From the NCBI GenBank assembly GCA_964521025.1, contig CAZFPK010000022.1, positions 1-45,919 on the forward strand: a stretch of DNA of 45,919 bases. Direction: 5' to 3'. Below the pieces are notes generated by a model. The model ran no database searches and was not told the origin of the DNA. It saw nothing but the letters and a program-made list of their open reading frames with translations. The position numbers and the translations under genes were made by a program. Origin of the DNA: DRTC01 sp964521025 (GTDB lineage Bacteria > Cloacimonadota > Cloacimonadia > Cloacimonadales > TCS61). Shown one piece after another: positions 8,977-17,872 of this stretch (positions are counted from its first letter, which is position 1; every line of letters starts with the position of its first letter).

Positions 8977-9492
8977 TTATGGATTAGCTTGATAATACTT
9001 TTTAGATACCGTGAGATATTTTATATTTGGAAAACCGTTATTTTTACAGATATCAATAGATCTAAGTAGAATATCAAACTTAACTTGAGGATCAGGTAGT
9101 ATTTCTATGGTGGTTTGTTTCTCGTTTTCTTTCTTCAAAAGGTTTATATTTTGATCAAGTGAAATAAAATCATAGTTCAATGATCCCGAACCTGATTCAA
9201 GCAATGGAATTTTATTAACTTCCTTTGTTCCTTCAACCATAATCTCAAATCGATCGGTAAGTAAGGCCAGGGTAATTGTCTTTGGAAGTTCCTCTTCTTC
9301 CTGTTCAAGTTCTGAACCACCTCCACCTTCAGCAACAGGAAGATTAATTCCAACCAACGCCAGATGAACTGAAACCATTATCATCATCATCATCGGAATA
9401 ATAACGATGAACATATTCATTAATGGTATCAGGTTTGGATGTCGTTGTTCTTTTTGAGAAAGTCTTCTTTCTTTTGAAGGACCCTTATACAC
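8977..9492 (-). CDS. ExbD/TolR family protein lacking the proton-carrying Asp
   Basis: The 171-residue protein has ExbD topology: a short basic N-terminus, one very hydrophobic and Met-rich helix (about residues 21-46) and a periplasmic domain. The helix begins NLIPLMNMFIVIIP. At the position of the catalytic Asp, as in the sister protein's SLMDIL, this copy has Asn26. The codon is AAT, read directly on the minus strand. An acidic stretch (EQEEEELP) follows the helix. It starts 3 bp after the TolQ/ExbB stop. The likely reading is a heterodimeric rotor with one active and one inactive subunit, but it could equally be a structural coupling partner. Confidence 0.85.
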   Translation of the reverse strand: MYKGPSKERRLSQKEQRHPNLIPLMNMFIVIIPMMMMIMVSVHLALVGINLPVAEGGGGSELEQEEEELPKTITLALLTDRFEIMVEGTKEVNKIPLLESGSGSLNYDFISLDQNINLLKKENEKQTTIEILPDPQVKFDILLRSIDICKNNGFPNIKYLTVSKKYYQANP

Positions 9493-9495
9493 GAT

Positions 9496-10221
9496 TTAAT
9501 CCTTAAATGAATATGTAATTTGGTTGATCACTTTAACGCTATATTCATCGATATCATTAACGATTCGATCAGCTCTCGATTGCAGCCCGCCTTTGATGAA
9601 CATGGTTATGATAGCGACAATAAGACCATAAGCTGTTGTTCCCATTGCCTGAGAAATACCTTCGGTCAGTTTGATTTGTTTCAGTGCTTCGGGAGCTTTT
9701 GCCAGAGCATCAAATGCTAAAATCAATCCGAAAATTGTACCCAATAGACCCAGGAAAGTAGCCACTTGAGCAATAACATCTAACCAGAAAAGACCCGCTT
9801 CGACCTTTGGTATCGTTTGCAGTCCCGCTTCATCAAAAGCGTTTTTCAATGCATTTTCCAGGTCTGTTCCGGACCTGCCTGATTTTTTTGCATCGATAAA
9901 AGCAAGAAAACCACTCCAAAAAATAAATCCCAGAGTTGTTGTTTTAAACTGGGCGCTGATCTTAGCAGATTCATCATATTGCTTGTTCCTGATATAACCT
10001 TTGAGTTTTAAATAGAAACTTTTAGCATCCAGTTTTTCTCGAATGGCTAATTGGTAATATTTGATCAAAGCAAATATGACCATTATTACGAACAGAGCTG
10101 TAATAATGTGCATAAATGGTCCACCTTCCATATAAATATCAACAATCGGTTTAGCAGAAAGGTTTCCAACAATAAATGTCAAAATTGAGATGATCAATAT
10201 CCTTAACCAGAATTTTTTCAT
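9496..10221 (-). CDS. MotA/TolQ/ExbB proton channel protein
   Basis: This is the pentameric stator subunit of a proton-motive-force-driven motor. The 241-residue protein has an N-terminal hydrophobic segment (possibly a signal or first helix), a second helix at about 35-54 (IITALFVIMVIFALIKYY) and a long cytoplasmic loop. The conserved TolQ/ExbB core is a helix pair: FLGLLGTIFGLILAFDAL near 165 and AMGTTAYGLIVAIITMF near 200. The Thr residues lining the proton path (LLGTI and TTAYGL) are kept. It is followed by two exbD genes and an AgmX-like gene, the AglR-Q-S style arrangement rather than the Tol-Pal one, because no tolB or pal gene is present. Confidence 0.93.
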   Translation of the reverse strand: MKKFWLRILIISILTFIVGNLSAKPIVDIYMEGGPFMHIITALFVIMVIFALIKYYQLAIREKLDAKSFYLKLKGYIRNKQYDESAKISAQFKTTTLGFIFWSGFLAFIDAKKSGRSGTDLENALKNAFDEAGLQTIPKVEAGLFWLDVIAQVATFLGLLGTIFGLILAFDALAKAPEALKQIKLTEGISQAMGTTAYGLIVAIITMFIKGGLQSRADRIVNDIDEYSVKVINQITYSFKD

Positions 10222-10230
10222 TATTCCTCC

Positions 10231-10485
10231 CTAATATAATAATTTATTTGATTTTTTTATTTTTTCCCTGATCGAAAAGCTATGTTTAGTATCATATTCC
10301 GTATGCTTGCGTGGCATAATTGCTGAATTATCAGGTTTTTTAATTTCAACTGTAACTTTATCTTCTTCGTCACTCTCCAGTTTCTTGAGCTTCTTATATT
10401 TGTCTTTATCGATTGTTTCCTCTTGAGCAATAAGGCAGAATGAAAAAGAAAACATCAATAGTAAGATTAGTAATTTTTTTTTCAT
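10231..10485 (-). CDS. Small secreted charged protein
   Basis: The 84-residue protein is read from the ATG at 10485, which has AAGG 5 nt upstream. A GTG two codons earlier is less likely. A signal peptide (KKKLLILLLMFSFSFCLIAQ) precedes a short, highly charged Lys/Glu/Asp region with no recognisable domain. Cys17 is not in a convincing lipobox. It lies 9 bp upstream of the TolQ/ExbB gene and 14 bp after the large TPR gene, inside the operon, so a small accessory role in the same envelope complex is likely. The family is not recognised. Confidence 0.6.
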   Translation of the reverse strand: MKKKLLILLLMFSFSFCLIAQEETIDKDKYKKLKKLESDEEDKVTVEIKKPDNSAIMPRKHTEYDTKHSFSIREKIKKSNKLLY

Positions 10486-10505
10486 AATCACCTTCTCGAT
10501 AATCT

Positions 10506-13500
10506 TTATTCTTCCACTTTTGCTTTATCATATTGAATTGTTATGTGTGCTGCCAAATAGCTTGGAGATGCAATCGATGTATTATTATCAACTTTGAATA
10601 CTAAATTGTTAGCACCCTGAGAAAGATTATCTTCAATGTTTAATGTATAATGGATTACATAATTATCATTCAGATTAATAGTATCCTGAGCGACATGTTC
10701 ATTCGGTATGATTTCTTTGTTATAAATTACCTGAACAGGTTTTTCGGCGGCATAATCGATGGTGAGCATTTCCGGTTCTTCGTTCGTATTGAAATTAATT
10801 AAAACATAAGAATTCATCTCCGGATTTATTTCGATAACTTTGGCGAAATCAAATATAGTATCTTTAGTTGTATTTGCAAAACTCCACAGAGAATCTGCCT
10901 TTAGGAAGTTAAGATAATCAGAAACTTGAGCATTATTGATAATCCAGGAAGCATCGGAATATAGATGATCGTAGTATTTTTCTGATCTAACATCCCAGGC
11001 ATATAAGCGGGTTAACGCTTTATCTGTCCATTCGTCAATATAGTTTTTCCCATCATAAAAAGTCATTAAAAGTGTTTGATACATACGGACAGCTTCTTTC
11101 TGGAAAGAGAAAGACAATTTTTTCCCTTCATTGAGAAGTGTCATTTTCATTTGATTTTGCAGGTCAGGTTGCTGTTGCATTTGTTCATTATTGATCTGAT
11201 TGGAAATATCAACGAATTTTTGTATTTGCGTTGTAACAACATACATGGAATAATCATAAGTTTTCGCAGCAAGATAAAGAGCATGCGTGCGGTCTTCGAT
11301 TTTTAGGTCATATGAACTTCCTTCCTTGATCAAGCTAATAAAATCCTCTTTGATTTTATTACAGTTTTTCATTAAGTTATTCACTCTATTTTTTCCTTCA
11401 ACCAGATGATCTTTCCATTTTGTTAAAGCGTTAACCTTGATCAAAGCCTGTGGAGATTTTTTAAGAAAATCATTTTCAACATAATCGATCTTATTATTGA
11501 ACCTCTGATAGAACTCTTCATAACTTTTATAATAAGCAAAAACTTCATAAATCGATTCCAGGGGTAAATTTAATCCGTCTTGTTTATAACTTGCTTCAAC
11601 TTCCCTGAATTCGGAAATTTTATTATCCATACTCAGAAAATCTTTCAAAATAAAAAGACTGTCAACTTCAGATTTTATCCCTTTGAGTTTCTCTGCAGCC
11701 AAGGCGGACATCAGATCGATAGAAGGATCTTTTTTATAAAGTTTTCGAGCAAGAGTATCATATTTTTCTTCTTCTCCCCGATCATGATAAATTAATGCAA
11801 CTTTTTGTAAAAACTCATTTGATTTAGGATGATTGGGGTGTTTATCTTCAAATGCAAGCATCAATTCGATTTCTTTATCTTCTTTTCCTAATTCCTGGTA
11901 AATCCTGATTGCATTTAGGTATATATTTTCTCTGCTGTCTTCTCCTGTATCCATGTCAGCAGCATCGTTATAAAGTTGGATATACATTTCTGCTGCTTTT
12001 TCTTTATTGTTGAATTGAGTTCCTTCATAAAATCCGATATTCTGAAGGCGAAGTTTATAGGCTTCGTTCGATTTATCAAATTTGCTTATGAACTGATTTC
12101 TTAATTCTTCGCTTTGATACCAATCACCCAGACTATCAGAAATTGACCAAGCATTAATATAAACGGCTAAAATATCTTCCTTATTTTCTTTTTGAGAAGC
12201 AATCTCCAGCAAAAGGTCAATAGCTTTTTGGTTATCTCCACCTTTTCTGTAAGCTTCGATAGCTTTAAGTTTGAATCCTAAACTTTTCTCATTATCTTTA
12301 TTTTCCAGTTCGCTTACTAATCTCAGAAAATTTTCAGCTGCTGTGAAATAGTCTCCACCATCAGCTTGTTTATCAGCATTGGATTGGATAGAAGCTAAAA
12401 TATTGTTATTGTAATTATTTTTTTCTTCATCAGTAGCATATTTACTTGCTTCTCTATAATAAATTTCAGCTAAGTTATAATCATTATTATGTTGGCTGAT
12501 CTCAGCAAGACGGGCATTTGCCAGTTTCCTGACTTCATTTTCCAGATCGTACTCTAATAGTTTCGTATAATCAGCAAAAGCATTATCGAACTCATTACGG
12601 TTAAACCTGATCTCGGCTCTTTTATATGTTAGTTTAATTAAATCCGTTTCTTTGTTTTCAGTTGTATATGCAGGTGAATTAAGAGTTTCTTCATAATTCA
12701 AAGAAGCAGTAATAAATAATGAATCCAGGTTATCATTATTAAGAGAAATATTCCAGATCGTATCTATGTATGCTTGTTCAGTAATAGTTGGTTTTAAAAT
12801 TTCATAAATTTTTTCATTACAATAAAAGATATTATCTTCAAATGCAAAAAAATCTTTATGATCCGGATAATTTATGTTGTATTCATTAATATATTTAATA
12901 ACAGAAATAAAATGAGATGGATTTAGTGTACTTTCAGCAAGAACACCACTTGCATCGACAATCCTTTTTCGAATATCCGCAATTTTCTGGATATTTTCTT
13001 CTTTCAAATAAGAATTAAATTTAAGATAATCATCAACCAAATTTTTGTAAGCAATAAAATCTTCTTCCTTCTTTGACTTTTCGAAAACATTAAAATATTT
13101 TGGTTCGAGAAATTCATATGCATTTCTAATTACTTCAAATTGGGCAGAAAGATCTTTCTCAATATTAGCATTGAACCAGTCAGAATCAACATTATAATTA
13201 TCAACAATTCTAACCATTTCATTAATAATTAGATCTTCTGCACGAAGATTATCTCTAGTTCGAGATGGATTATTTTTGTAGACCGTCATTACAGAATCGA
13301 TAAATAGAGGACATTCCGGACTAAGAGGATAAAGATATAAATAGGAATTTATTAAATCAATTGCCTGGATAGGAGCATTATATTTAAGTTTTAATTCGAT
13401 CGACCGCAAAATTATATTTTTACTGTATTTGTCACTAATAAATTCTACAAAAATTTCTTTTGCTTTTTCTGCTGCAATTGATGCTTGATTAAAATCCGAA

Positions 13501-14303
13501 CCATCAAAGTCAATCAAACTAAAAGCAATGTTTTCGATCGCATCATCTTCAAAAAAGACTTTTTCTGTTTTAAGACTATCCGAATGAATAATATCCAGAA
13601 TTTCCGTAAAATCTTGGATTGCTTGTTCGAATTGAGCACTACTGAAATATGTCCAGCCTCTTTGAAAAAGTCCGTAATTCCGTAATGGATCACCTTCTCG
13701 TTGAGAAATGATATCAAAATACTCGATCGCTTTTTGGAAATATTCCAAAGGTTGCCTGGAATCGAGAGCAATTTCAAAATATAATGTACCCAATCTATAG
13801 ACTGCTTCAGTATTATATTTTGATTCCGGCATTGTTGTATAAATTTCCGAAAAAGCAGCGATCGATGTTTCTAATTTTTCCTCTGATAACCTGAGATTTT
13901 CAGGCCAGTTCATGACTAAATCGATATTTTTCTGACGTTCAATGTCTCTATCTAATAATTTTGCAGTAAAATCAAAATATCCGATATTGTATAAAACTAT
14001 ATCCTTGCTTGGAAAGTAGGGATCGTTCTCTAGGACTTTTTTATAATACGAAGCTGTGATTCCAGGATTATTTACATCGATTTCGATGCTCATTTCAGCT
14101 AGATTGAAATATAGGTTAGCCAAACCGGTAGAATTAGGATTTTCCTCAATATATTTTAATGTTCTATCATAAACACTTTTTTTATATGATAATTTTTTGT
14201 TATATTCTTGTTGTAATTTTGGATCAATGTCTTGAGAAAAGAGATTAATAGCAAAAAAAAATAAAACTAAGAAAATCAAAAAAAAAATTGTTTTGTCATT
14301 CAT
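10506..14303 (-). CDS. Giant secreted TPR-repeat protein
   Basis: This 1265-residue protein opens with a hydrophobic signal sequence or anchor (TIFFLIFLVLFFFAINLFSQ). Most of the rest is helix-turn-helix repeats of TPR type, for example NLYFNLAEMSIE, VYRLGTLYFEIA and YGLFQRGWTYFSS, with further sets to about residue 900. The C-terminal 150 residues are beta-rich (NNLVFKVDNN) and could be an Ig-like or jelly-roll module. Secreted TPR solenoids scaffold multiprotein envelope complexes; GltE-type proteins of the myxobacterial gliding machine are an example. Its start overlaps the preceding TPR gene by 8 bp (ATGAATGA), indicating translational coupling. The protein has no catalytic motif that I recognise. 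Confidence 0.85.
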   Translation of the reverse strand: MNDKTIFFLIFLVLFFFAINLFSQDIDPKLQQEYNKKLSYKKSVYDRTLKYIEENPNSTGLANLYFNLAEMSIEIDVNNPGITASYYKKVLENDPYFPSKDIVLYNIGYFDFTAKLLDRDIERQKNIDLVMNWPENLRLSEEKLETSIAAFSEIYTTMPESKYNTEAVYRLGTLYFEIALDSRQPLEYFQKAIEYFDIISQREGDPLRNYGLFQRGWTYFSSAQFEQAIQDFTEILDIIHSDSLKTEKVFFEDDAIENIAFSLIDFDGSDFNQASIAAEKAKEIFVEFISDKYSKNIILRSIELKLKYNAPIQAIDLINSYLYLYPLSPECPLFIDSVMTVYKNNPSRTRDNLRAEDLIINEMVRIVDNYNVDSDWFNANIEKDLSAQFEVIRNAYEFLEPKYFNVFEKSKKEEDFIAYKNLVDDYLKFNSYLKEENIQKIADIRKRIVDASGVLAESTLNPSHFISVIKYINEYNINYPDHKDFFAFEDNIFYCNEKIYEILKPTITEQAYIDTIWNISLNNDNLDSLFITASLNYEETLNSPAYTTENKETDLIKLTYKRAEIRFNRNEFDNAFADYTKLLEYDLENEVRKLANARLAEISQHNNDYNLAEIYYREASKYATDEEKNNYNNNILASIQSNADKQADGGDYFTAAENFLRLVSELENKDNEKSLGFKLKAIEAYRKGGDNQKAIDLLLEIASQKENKEDILAVYINAWSISDSLGDWYQSEELRNQFISKFDKSNEAYKLRLQNIGFYEGTQFNNKEKAAEMYIQLYNDAADMDTGEDSRENIYLNAIRIYQELGKEDKEIELMLAFEDKHPNHPKSNEFLQKVALIYHDRGEEEKYDTLARKLYKKDPSIDLMSALAAEKLKGIKSEVDSLFILKDFLSMDNKISEFREVEASYKQDGLNLPLESIYEVFAYYKSYEEFYQRFNNKIDYVENDFLKKSPQALIKVNALTKWKDHLVEGKNRVNNLMKNCNKIKEDFISLIKEGSSYDLKIEDRTHALYLAAKTYDYSMYVVTTQIQKFVDISNQINNEQMQQQPDLQNQMKMTLLNEGKKLSFSFQKEAVRMYQTLLMTFYDGKNYIDEWTDKALTRLYAWDVRSEKYYDHLYSDASWIINNAQVSDYLNFLKADSLWSFANTTKDTIFDFAKVIEINPEMNSYVLINFNTNEEPEMLTIDYAAEKPVQVIYNKEIIPNEHVAQDTINLNDNYVIHYTLNIEDNLSQGANNLVFKVDNNTSIASPSYLAAHITIQYDKAKVEE

Positions 14304-16338
14304 TTTTTAACTGTTCCTGGAACTCTTTATATTCTTCATCAATGTTTTGAGATTGTCTAAATAGCACATCCAATAAACTGATCTGGAATCTATCATTTTC
14401 TCCCACTATATCATCTTTCATTGTGGTTAAAGCATGATGATAAGTCTCTTTTAAAATATCATTATCTTCAACCAAAAGTTCTCTTTCTTTATCTAACCTT
14501 TTAGCAATTTTTTTATTGAATTTCTCAATGACTTCTTGTTTTATCGCAATCAGATCGCTTCTATTTTGTTCAATTGCATCAGCTTCTTCCTGAATCATAA
14601 CTTTCATTTCGGAATCAGGTTCTCCTTGAAATTGTATTCTGGCTATTGTATCGAACGATTCCAGATTTCCTGCGAGTAATTCTATGGAATTATCACACAT
14701 TGTTACGATGTTTGGATTATTAGTATTTCTAGCTATATTTCTTATCTCTTTCCAAGTATTTAATAAAAACTCTTCTTCCAACTTTTCTAACGCCAAAGCA
14801 CGGGCTAATTCATAATCTTGTGATGAAATTTGTGTTTTATGACCAAGATACGAAATCATCTGAAGTGTTACTAAAGAGGGATCAGAATCCAAAATCCTCA
14901 TATCAAGCATTTTCGGAATTTTTTTATTGGGTATGGTATTGGCTAGTTTTATAACAGCTTCCATTTCACTAATTGTATTGCTATATGAAAGATATTCTTC
15001 TTCTAACATTTCAATAGCAATTAATGTTATTGGATCAAGACCCTTATATAAAGATTGGAGAGCAGAATTTGTTTTCTGCAATGCAGACTCGATAGCATCC
15101 ATTTTACCTTTGATCGAATTTCTCTCGGCTTCTGAAATGTCTTCTTTAGAGTAATCTTCTCTTAGATTTTTATATTTTCCGAGAAGACTGTATTTTGCAT
15201 TCAATGTTTCCAAAAGAATATTGTTAACAGAAATTATTTCATTGAGTTTTTCTTCAACGGTGTTGATGTCGCCTTTTTCAAGATCAATCATTAAGACAGC
15301 AAATTTGGCAGAAGTAAAGTATTCACTTTTAACCGGATTATCAATTATCAGGGAGTAGTAATATAAAGCGTTATCGTAATCTTTAGCTTTTTTGTATTGA
15401 GTCCCGATTTCAAACATTATTTCGTCGAAGTTGATTTTCTTTTGATAAGCAGCCAGAGCAGCACCATAGTCCATAAAAAGAAGATCACCTTGGAGATCAA
15501 TATATTGCTCGTAATAACTTAGAGAGGAATTCATATCTTCTTTTTCGGAATACAAACGAGCAAGTGTCAAAATCATGAAATCATAATAGGGAGTCGATGG
15601 TAGATATTCACTTTTCAAGGTTTCAAACTTTTCAATCGAAGTATTTATACCTTCTTCAAAATAGGCAATTAATGCCATCATCATTTCTGCACGAAAACGA
15701 TATTCCCTTTTTTTCAAAAGTTGTTGGAATCCCTTTTTAGAATTATCAAAATCATCAATATTGTAATAAGATTGAGCTAATTGATATTTCTGTTGGCTGG
15801 ATTTATTTGATGGAAATTTATTATAAAGTGTGATTAATTCCGAATCGAGTTCCTTAATAAAGTAAATCTCTTCCAATTGAAAAAGAGCTTGTTCGATTTT
15901 TGGAGAGTAGGGATAATTATTTACTACTTCTTCCAAAAGGTTTTGCGATTTATCTAAATTTCCTCTTCTTTTTAGGCTTTTTGCACGATAAAAAAGTATT
16001 TGATCTTTAAATTCAGGTACATCGCTATAGATTACTTTAAGCTCTCCTACCTTGGAACTTATTTCTTGTACATCTTTACCTTTGAACAAATCATCGATGA
16101 CTCGAGTATCTTCGTTAAAAGCTCTTTCTATCTTTAAGAAATTGCCGTTCTTATACTGTTCGCGGATATCTTTTCTAAGATTAATTAAATTATAGAAATA
16201 TTGTATTTCACCTTCGATAATTTCTAAACTACGCTGTTCTTCTTGAATTAACTGAATTAGAGTAGAATTATCTTGTTGGGCTGATAAAAAAAGAGACAGT
16301 AATAGAACAACACTAAAAAATATTTTTTTAGGATTCAT
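14296..16338 (-). CDS. Secreted TPR/coiled-coil protein
   Basis: The 680-residue protein has a signal peptide (KKIFFSVVLLLSLFLSAQQ). TPR-type helical pairs follow at about residues 100-350 (AKSLKRRGNLDKSQNLLEE, QKYQLAQSYYNIDDF, TLARLYSEKEDM, EIGTQYKKAKDYDNALYYY). The second half is long, highly charged helix likely to form coiled coil. It is probably periplasmic and a scaffold partner of the larger TPR protein encoded next, whose start codon overlaps its stop. It is 9 bp downstream of the outer-membrane-type gene. Function is inferred from context only. Confidence 0.85.
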   Translation of the reverse strand: MNPKKIFFSVVLLLSLFLSAQQDNSTLIQLIQEEQRSLEIIEGEIQYFYNLINLRKDIREQYKNGNFLKIERAFNEDTRVIDDLFKGKDVQEISSKVGELKVIYSDVPEFKDQILFYRAKSLKRRGNLDKSQNLLEEVVNNYPYSPKIEQALFQLEEIYFIKELDSELITLYNKFPSNKSSQQKYQLAQSYYNIDDFDNSKKGFQQLLKKREYRFRAEMMMALIAYFEEGINTSIEKFETLKSEYLPSTPYYDFMILTLARLYSEKEDMNSSLSYYEQYIDLQGDLLFMDYGAALAAYQKKINFDEIMFEIGTQYKKAKDYDNALYYYSLIIDNPVKSEYFTSAKFAVLMIDLEKGDINTVEEKLNEIISVNNILLETLNAKYSLLGKYKNLREDYSKEDISEAERNSIKGKMDAIESALQKTNSALQSLYKGLDPITLIAIEMLEEEYLSYSNTISEMEAVIKLANTIPNKKIPKMLDMRILDSDPSLVTLQMISYLGHKTQISSQDYELARALALEKLEEEFLLNTWKEIRNIARNTNNPNIVTMCDNSIELLAGNLESFDTIARIQFQGEPDSEMKVMIQEEADAIEQNRSDLIAIKQEVIEKFNKKIAKRLDKERELLVEDNDILKETYHHALTTMKDDIVGENDRFQISLLDVLFRQSQNIDEEYKEFQEQLKNE

Positions 16339-16347
16339 TTTGGGAAA

Positions 16348-17364
16348 TTACTCTTGAAGCAGTTTTCTTATTTCTTCTAATTCTTTTTCAGCTTGTTTTC
16401 TTCTTTCTCTGATCAATCGTAATTCTTCAAGAAGTGGGTTTGAATCATAATCAATGGGTTGTGTTTCCGGAAGAGTTTTTGTCATTGTTCTTTTGGCAGG
16501 AGGAACAGTACTTTTTAGATAACCGTCTTTTTGAGATGCTTTAATATCGGAAAAAGTATCTAAAGTATATTTGATACCAATTGCGAATTTTTGCCCATAA
16601 TTATCTGTACCTTTAGTTTTGAAAAAATCTTCCAATCTATAGATACATCCTCTGAATGTAAAATTCTGGTAGTAGACATTAGCTCCAAGGTTCAAATTCT
16701 GGCTATCAAATTCAACATTAACACTGAAATTTCTAGTTGGTTTTACATCGATTCCTCCAAACATTCCTGAAAAATTCTTTACAATTGTTCTCGTTCCTTT
16801 AAACCTTCTAGTTCCAATTCCAAAATGAACAGTTGATTCAAGATTTTTTAACTGAGGAATTCCGGTAAGTAATAATGCCGATTTGCTTAATACAAAATAA
16901 GGTGAGTTTTTTATTAAATCTCTGGGATCAGTAAAGTCATAGTATTTTCCTGCTTGGTATGCATAACCTTCATCAAAATTATCAACTTTAGAACCGATAT
17001 TCTCCACTCCAAAAGAAATTTGAGGAATCTTATCAGATTCACTTAAAACTTTGACTTTAGCATTTCCGTAAACAAGATCATGCTTGCTTATAACAAGACC
17101 GAGTTCAAATCTGTTCATAAGACCGAAACTAATAGCTGCAGCAAACTCATAACTATCAGGATTTGCAGAGATCCCGCTAACTTCTTCAGTAACACCTGGG
17201 ATAGTCGCTTCACTAACAATGTAATTAACTAAAGAAAACTCTACCATTTTACTTGGAAGAATGTACGCGTCAGGTACATTGATATTTCCTAGTACAGCAT
17301 AGGGGATTGCAAATGCTGAAGTAAAGAGAATTAACCCCACTAAAATAGTTAAAAATCTATTCAT
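16348..17364 (-). CDS. Putative outer-membrane beta-barrel protein with C-terminal coiled coil
   Basis: The 338-residue protein is the first gene of the operon. It has a signal peptide (FLTILVGLILFTSAFAIPYA). Alternating hydrophobic and polar strands fill residues 20-275, for example MVEFSLVNYIVS, RFELGLVISKHDLVYG, TVHFGIGTRRF, FSVNVEFDSQNLNLGANVYYQ and KFAIGIKYTLD, as expected of a beta-barrel. A basic Pro-rich linker and a terminal helix (LIRERRKQAEKELEEIRK) complete it. The tail could reach into the periplasm and contact the TPR proteins. The ATG at 17364 has a strong GGAGGT ribosome-binding site. I do not recognise a named family. Confidence 0.7.
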   Translation of the reverse strand: MNRFLTILVGLILFTSAFAIPYAVLGNINVPDAYILPSKMVEFSLVNYIVSEATIPGVTEEVSGISANPDSYEFAAAISFGLMNRFELGLVISKHDLVYGNAKVKVLSESDKIPQISFGVENIGSKVDNFDEGYAYQAGKYYDFTDPRDLIKNSPYFVLSKSALLLTGIPQLKNLESTVHFGIGTRRFKGTRTIVKNFSGMFGGIDVKPTRNFSVNVEFDSQNLNLGANVYYQNFTFRGCIYRLEDFFKTKGTDNYGQKFAIGIKYTLDTFSDIKASQKDGYLKSTVPPAKRTMTKTLPETQPIDYDSNPLLEELRLIRERRKQAEKELEEIRKLLQE

Positions 17365-17392
17365 AATATACCTCCATTTTTTTCATGCCTCT

Positions 17393-17420
17393 TTTATCTA
17401 ATTGACAATTTTTAAGTCAA
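17393..17420 (-). promoter_or_regulatory. Sigma70-type promoter of the Agl/Tol-like operon
   Basis: On the minus strand TTGACT (17420-17415) and GATAAA (17398-17393) are spaced by 16 bp, about 30 bp upstream of the operon's first start codon. The -35 box is one arm of an inverted repeat, TTGAC-N9-GTCAA (17402-17420). Its other arm could be a -35 box for the divergent yraN, though I see no good -10 for that direction. Confidence 0.5.
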
Positions 17421-17491
17421 GTATTTTTTTTATTTTGTTTCAAAAAAAAGTTTTAGATTATTTTGGAACAACAAAAATTTAGGAGAAGAAT

Positions 17492-17872
17492 ATGGGGAAA
17501 AAAATTAAATCAGAACTTGGGGAAAAAGGTGAAGATATTGCAGTGAAATATCTTACAAATAAAAATTATGAAATAATTGCTCGAAATTTTCATTCCCAAT
17601 ATGGTGAGATTGATATCATTGCTTTAAAAAATAATGAATTAATTTTTTTTGAAGTTAAGGCAAGAAAATCAAATTTTGAATCGGCATTTAGTAGTGTTTC
17701 TATTGCAAAACAAAAAAAATTATCCAAAACTGCATTATGTTTTCTGTCAAAGAACAATAAATACGATAACTTTTTAACAAGATTCGATGTTATCGCTATT
17801 ATCTTTAACCAAAAAAAAATGTCCTTTAAAATTAAGCAACTAAAAAATGCATTTATGCCAATTTTATTCTAA
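17492..17872 (+). CDS. yraN: YraN/UPF0102 family endonuclease-fold protein
   Basis: The 126-residue protein has the complete UPF0102 signature: GEKGEDIAVKYL near the start, then NFHSQYGEIDIIA and the nuclease-type EVKAR near residue 55. The fold is related to Holliday-junction resolvases and restriction endonucleases, but the cellular role is not settled. Length is typical. The ATG at 17492 is preceded by GGAGAAG. It is divergent from the large envelope operon. Its stop overlaps the converging GWxTD gene by 9 bp, so the two transcripts share antisense ends. Confidence 0.9.
   Translation: MGKKIKSELGEKGEDIAVKYLTNKNYEIIARNFHSQYGEIDIIALKNNELIFFEVKARKSNFESAFSSVSIAKQKKLSKTALCFLSKNNKYDNFLTRFDVIAIIFNQKKMSFKIKQLKNAFMPILF

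Noticed and set aside
9496..10221. Flagellar motor stator MotA
   Set aside because: The neighbours are ExbD-type and AgmX-like proteins; there is no MotB peptidoglycan-binding domain and no flagellar gene.
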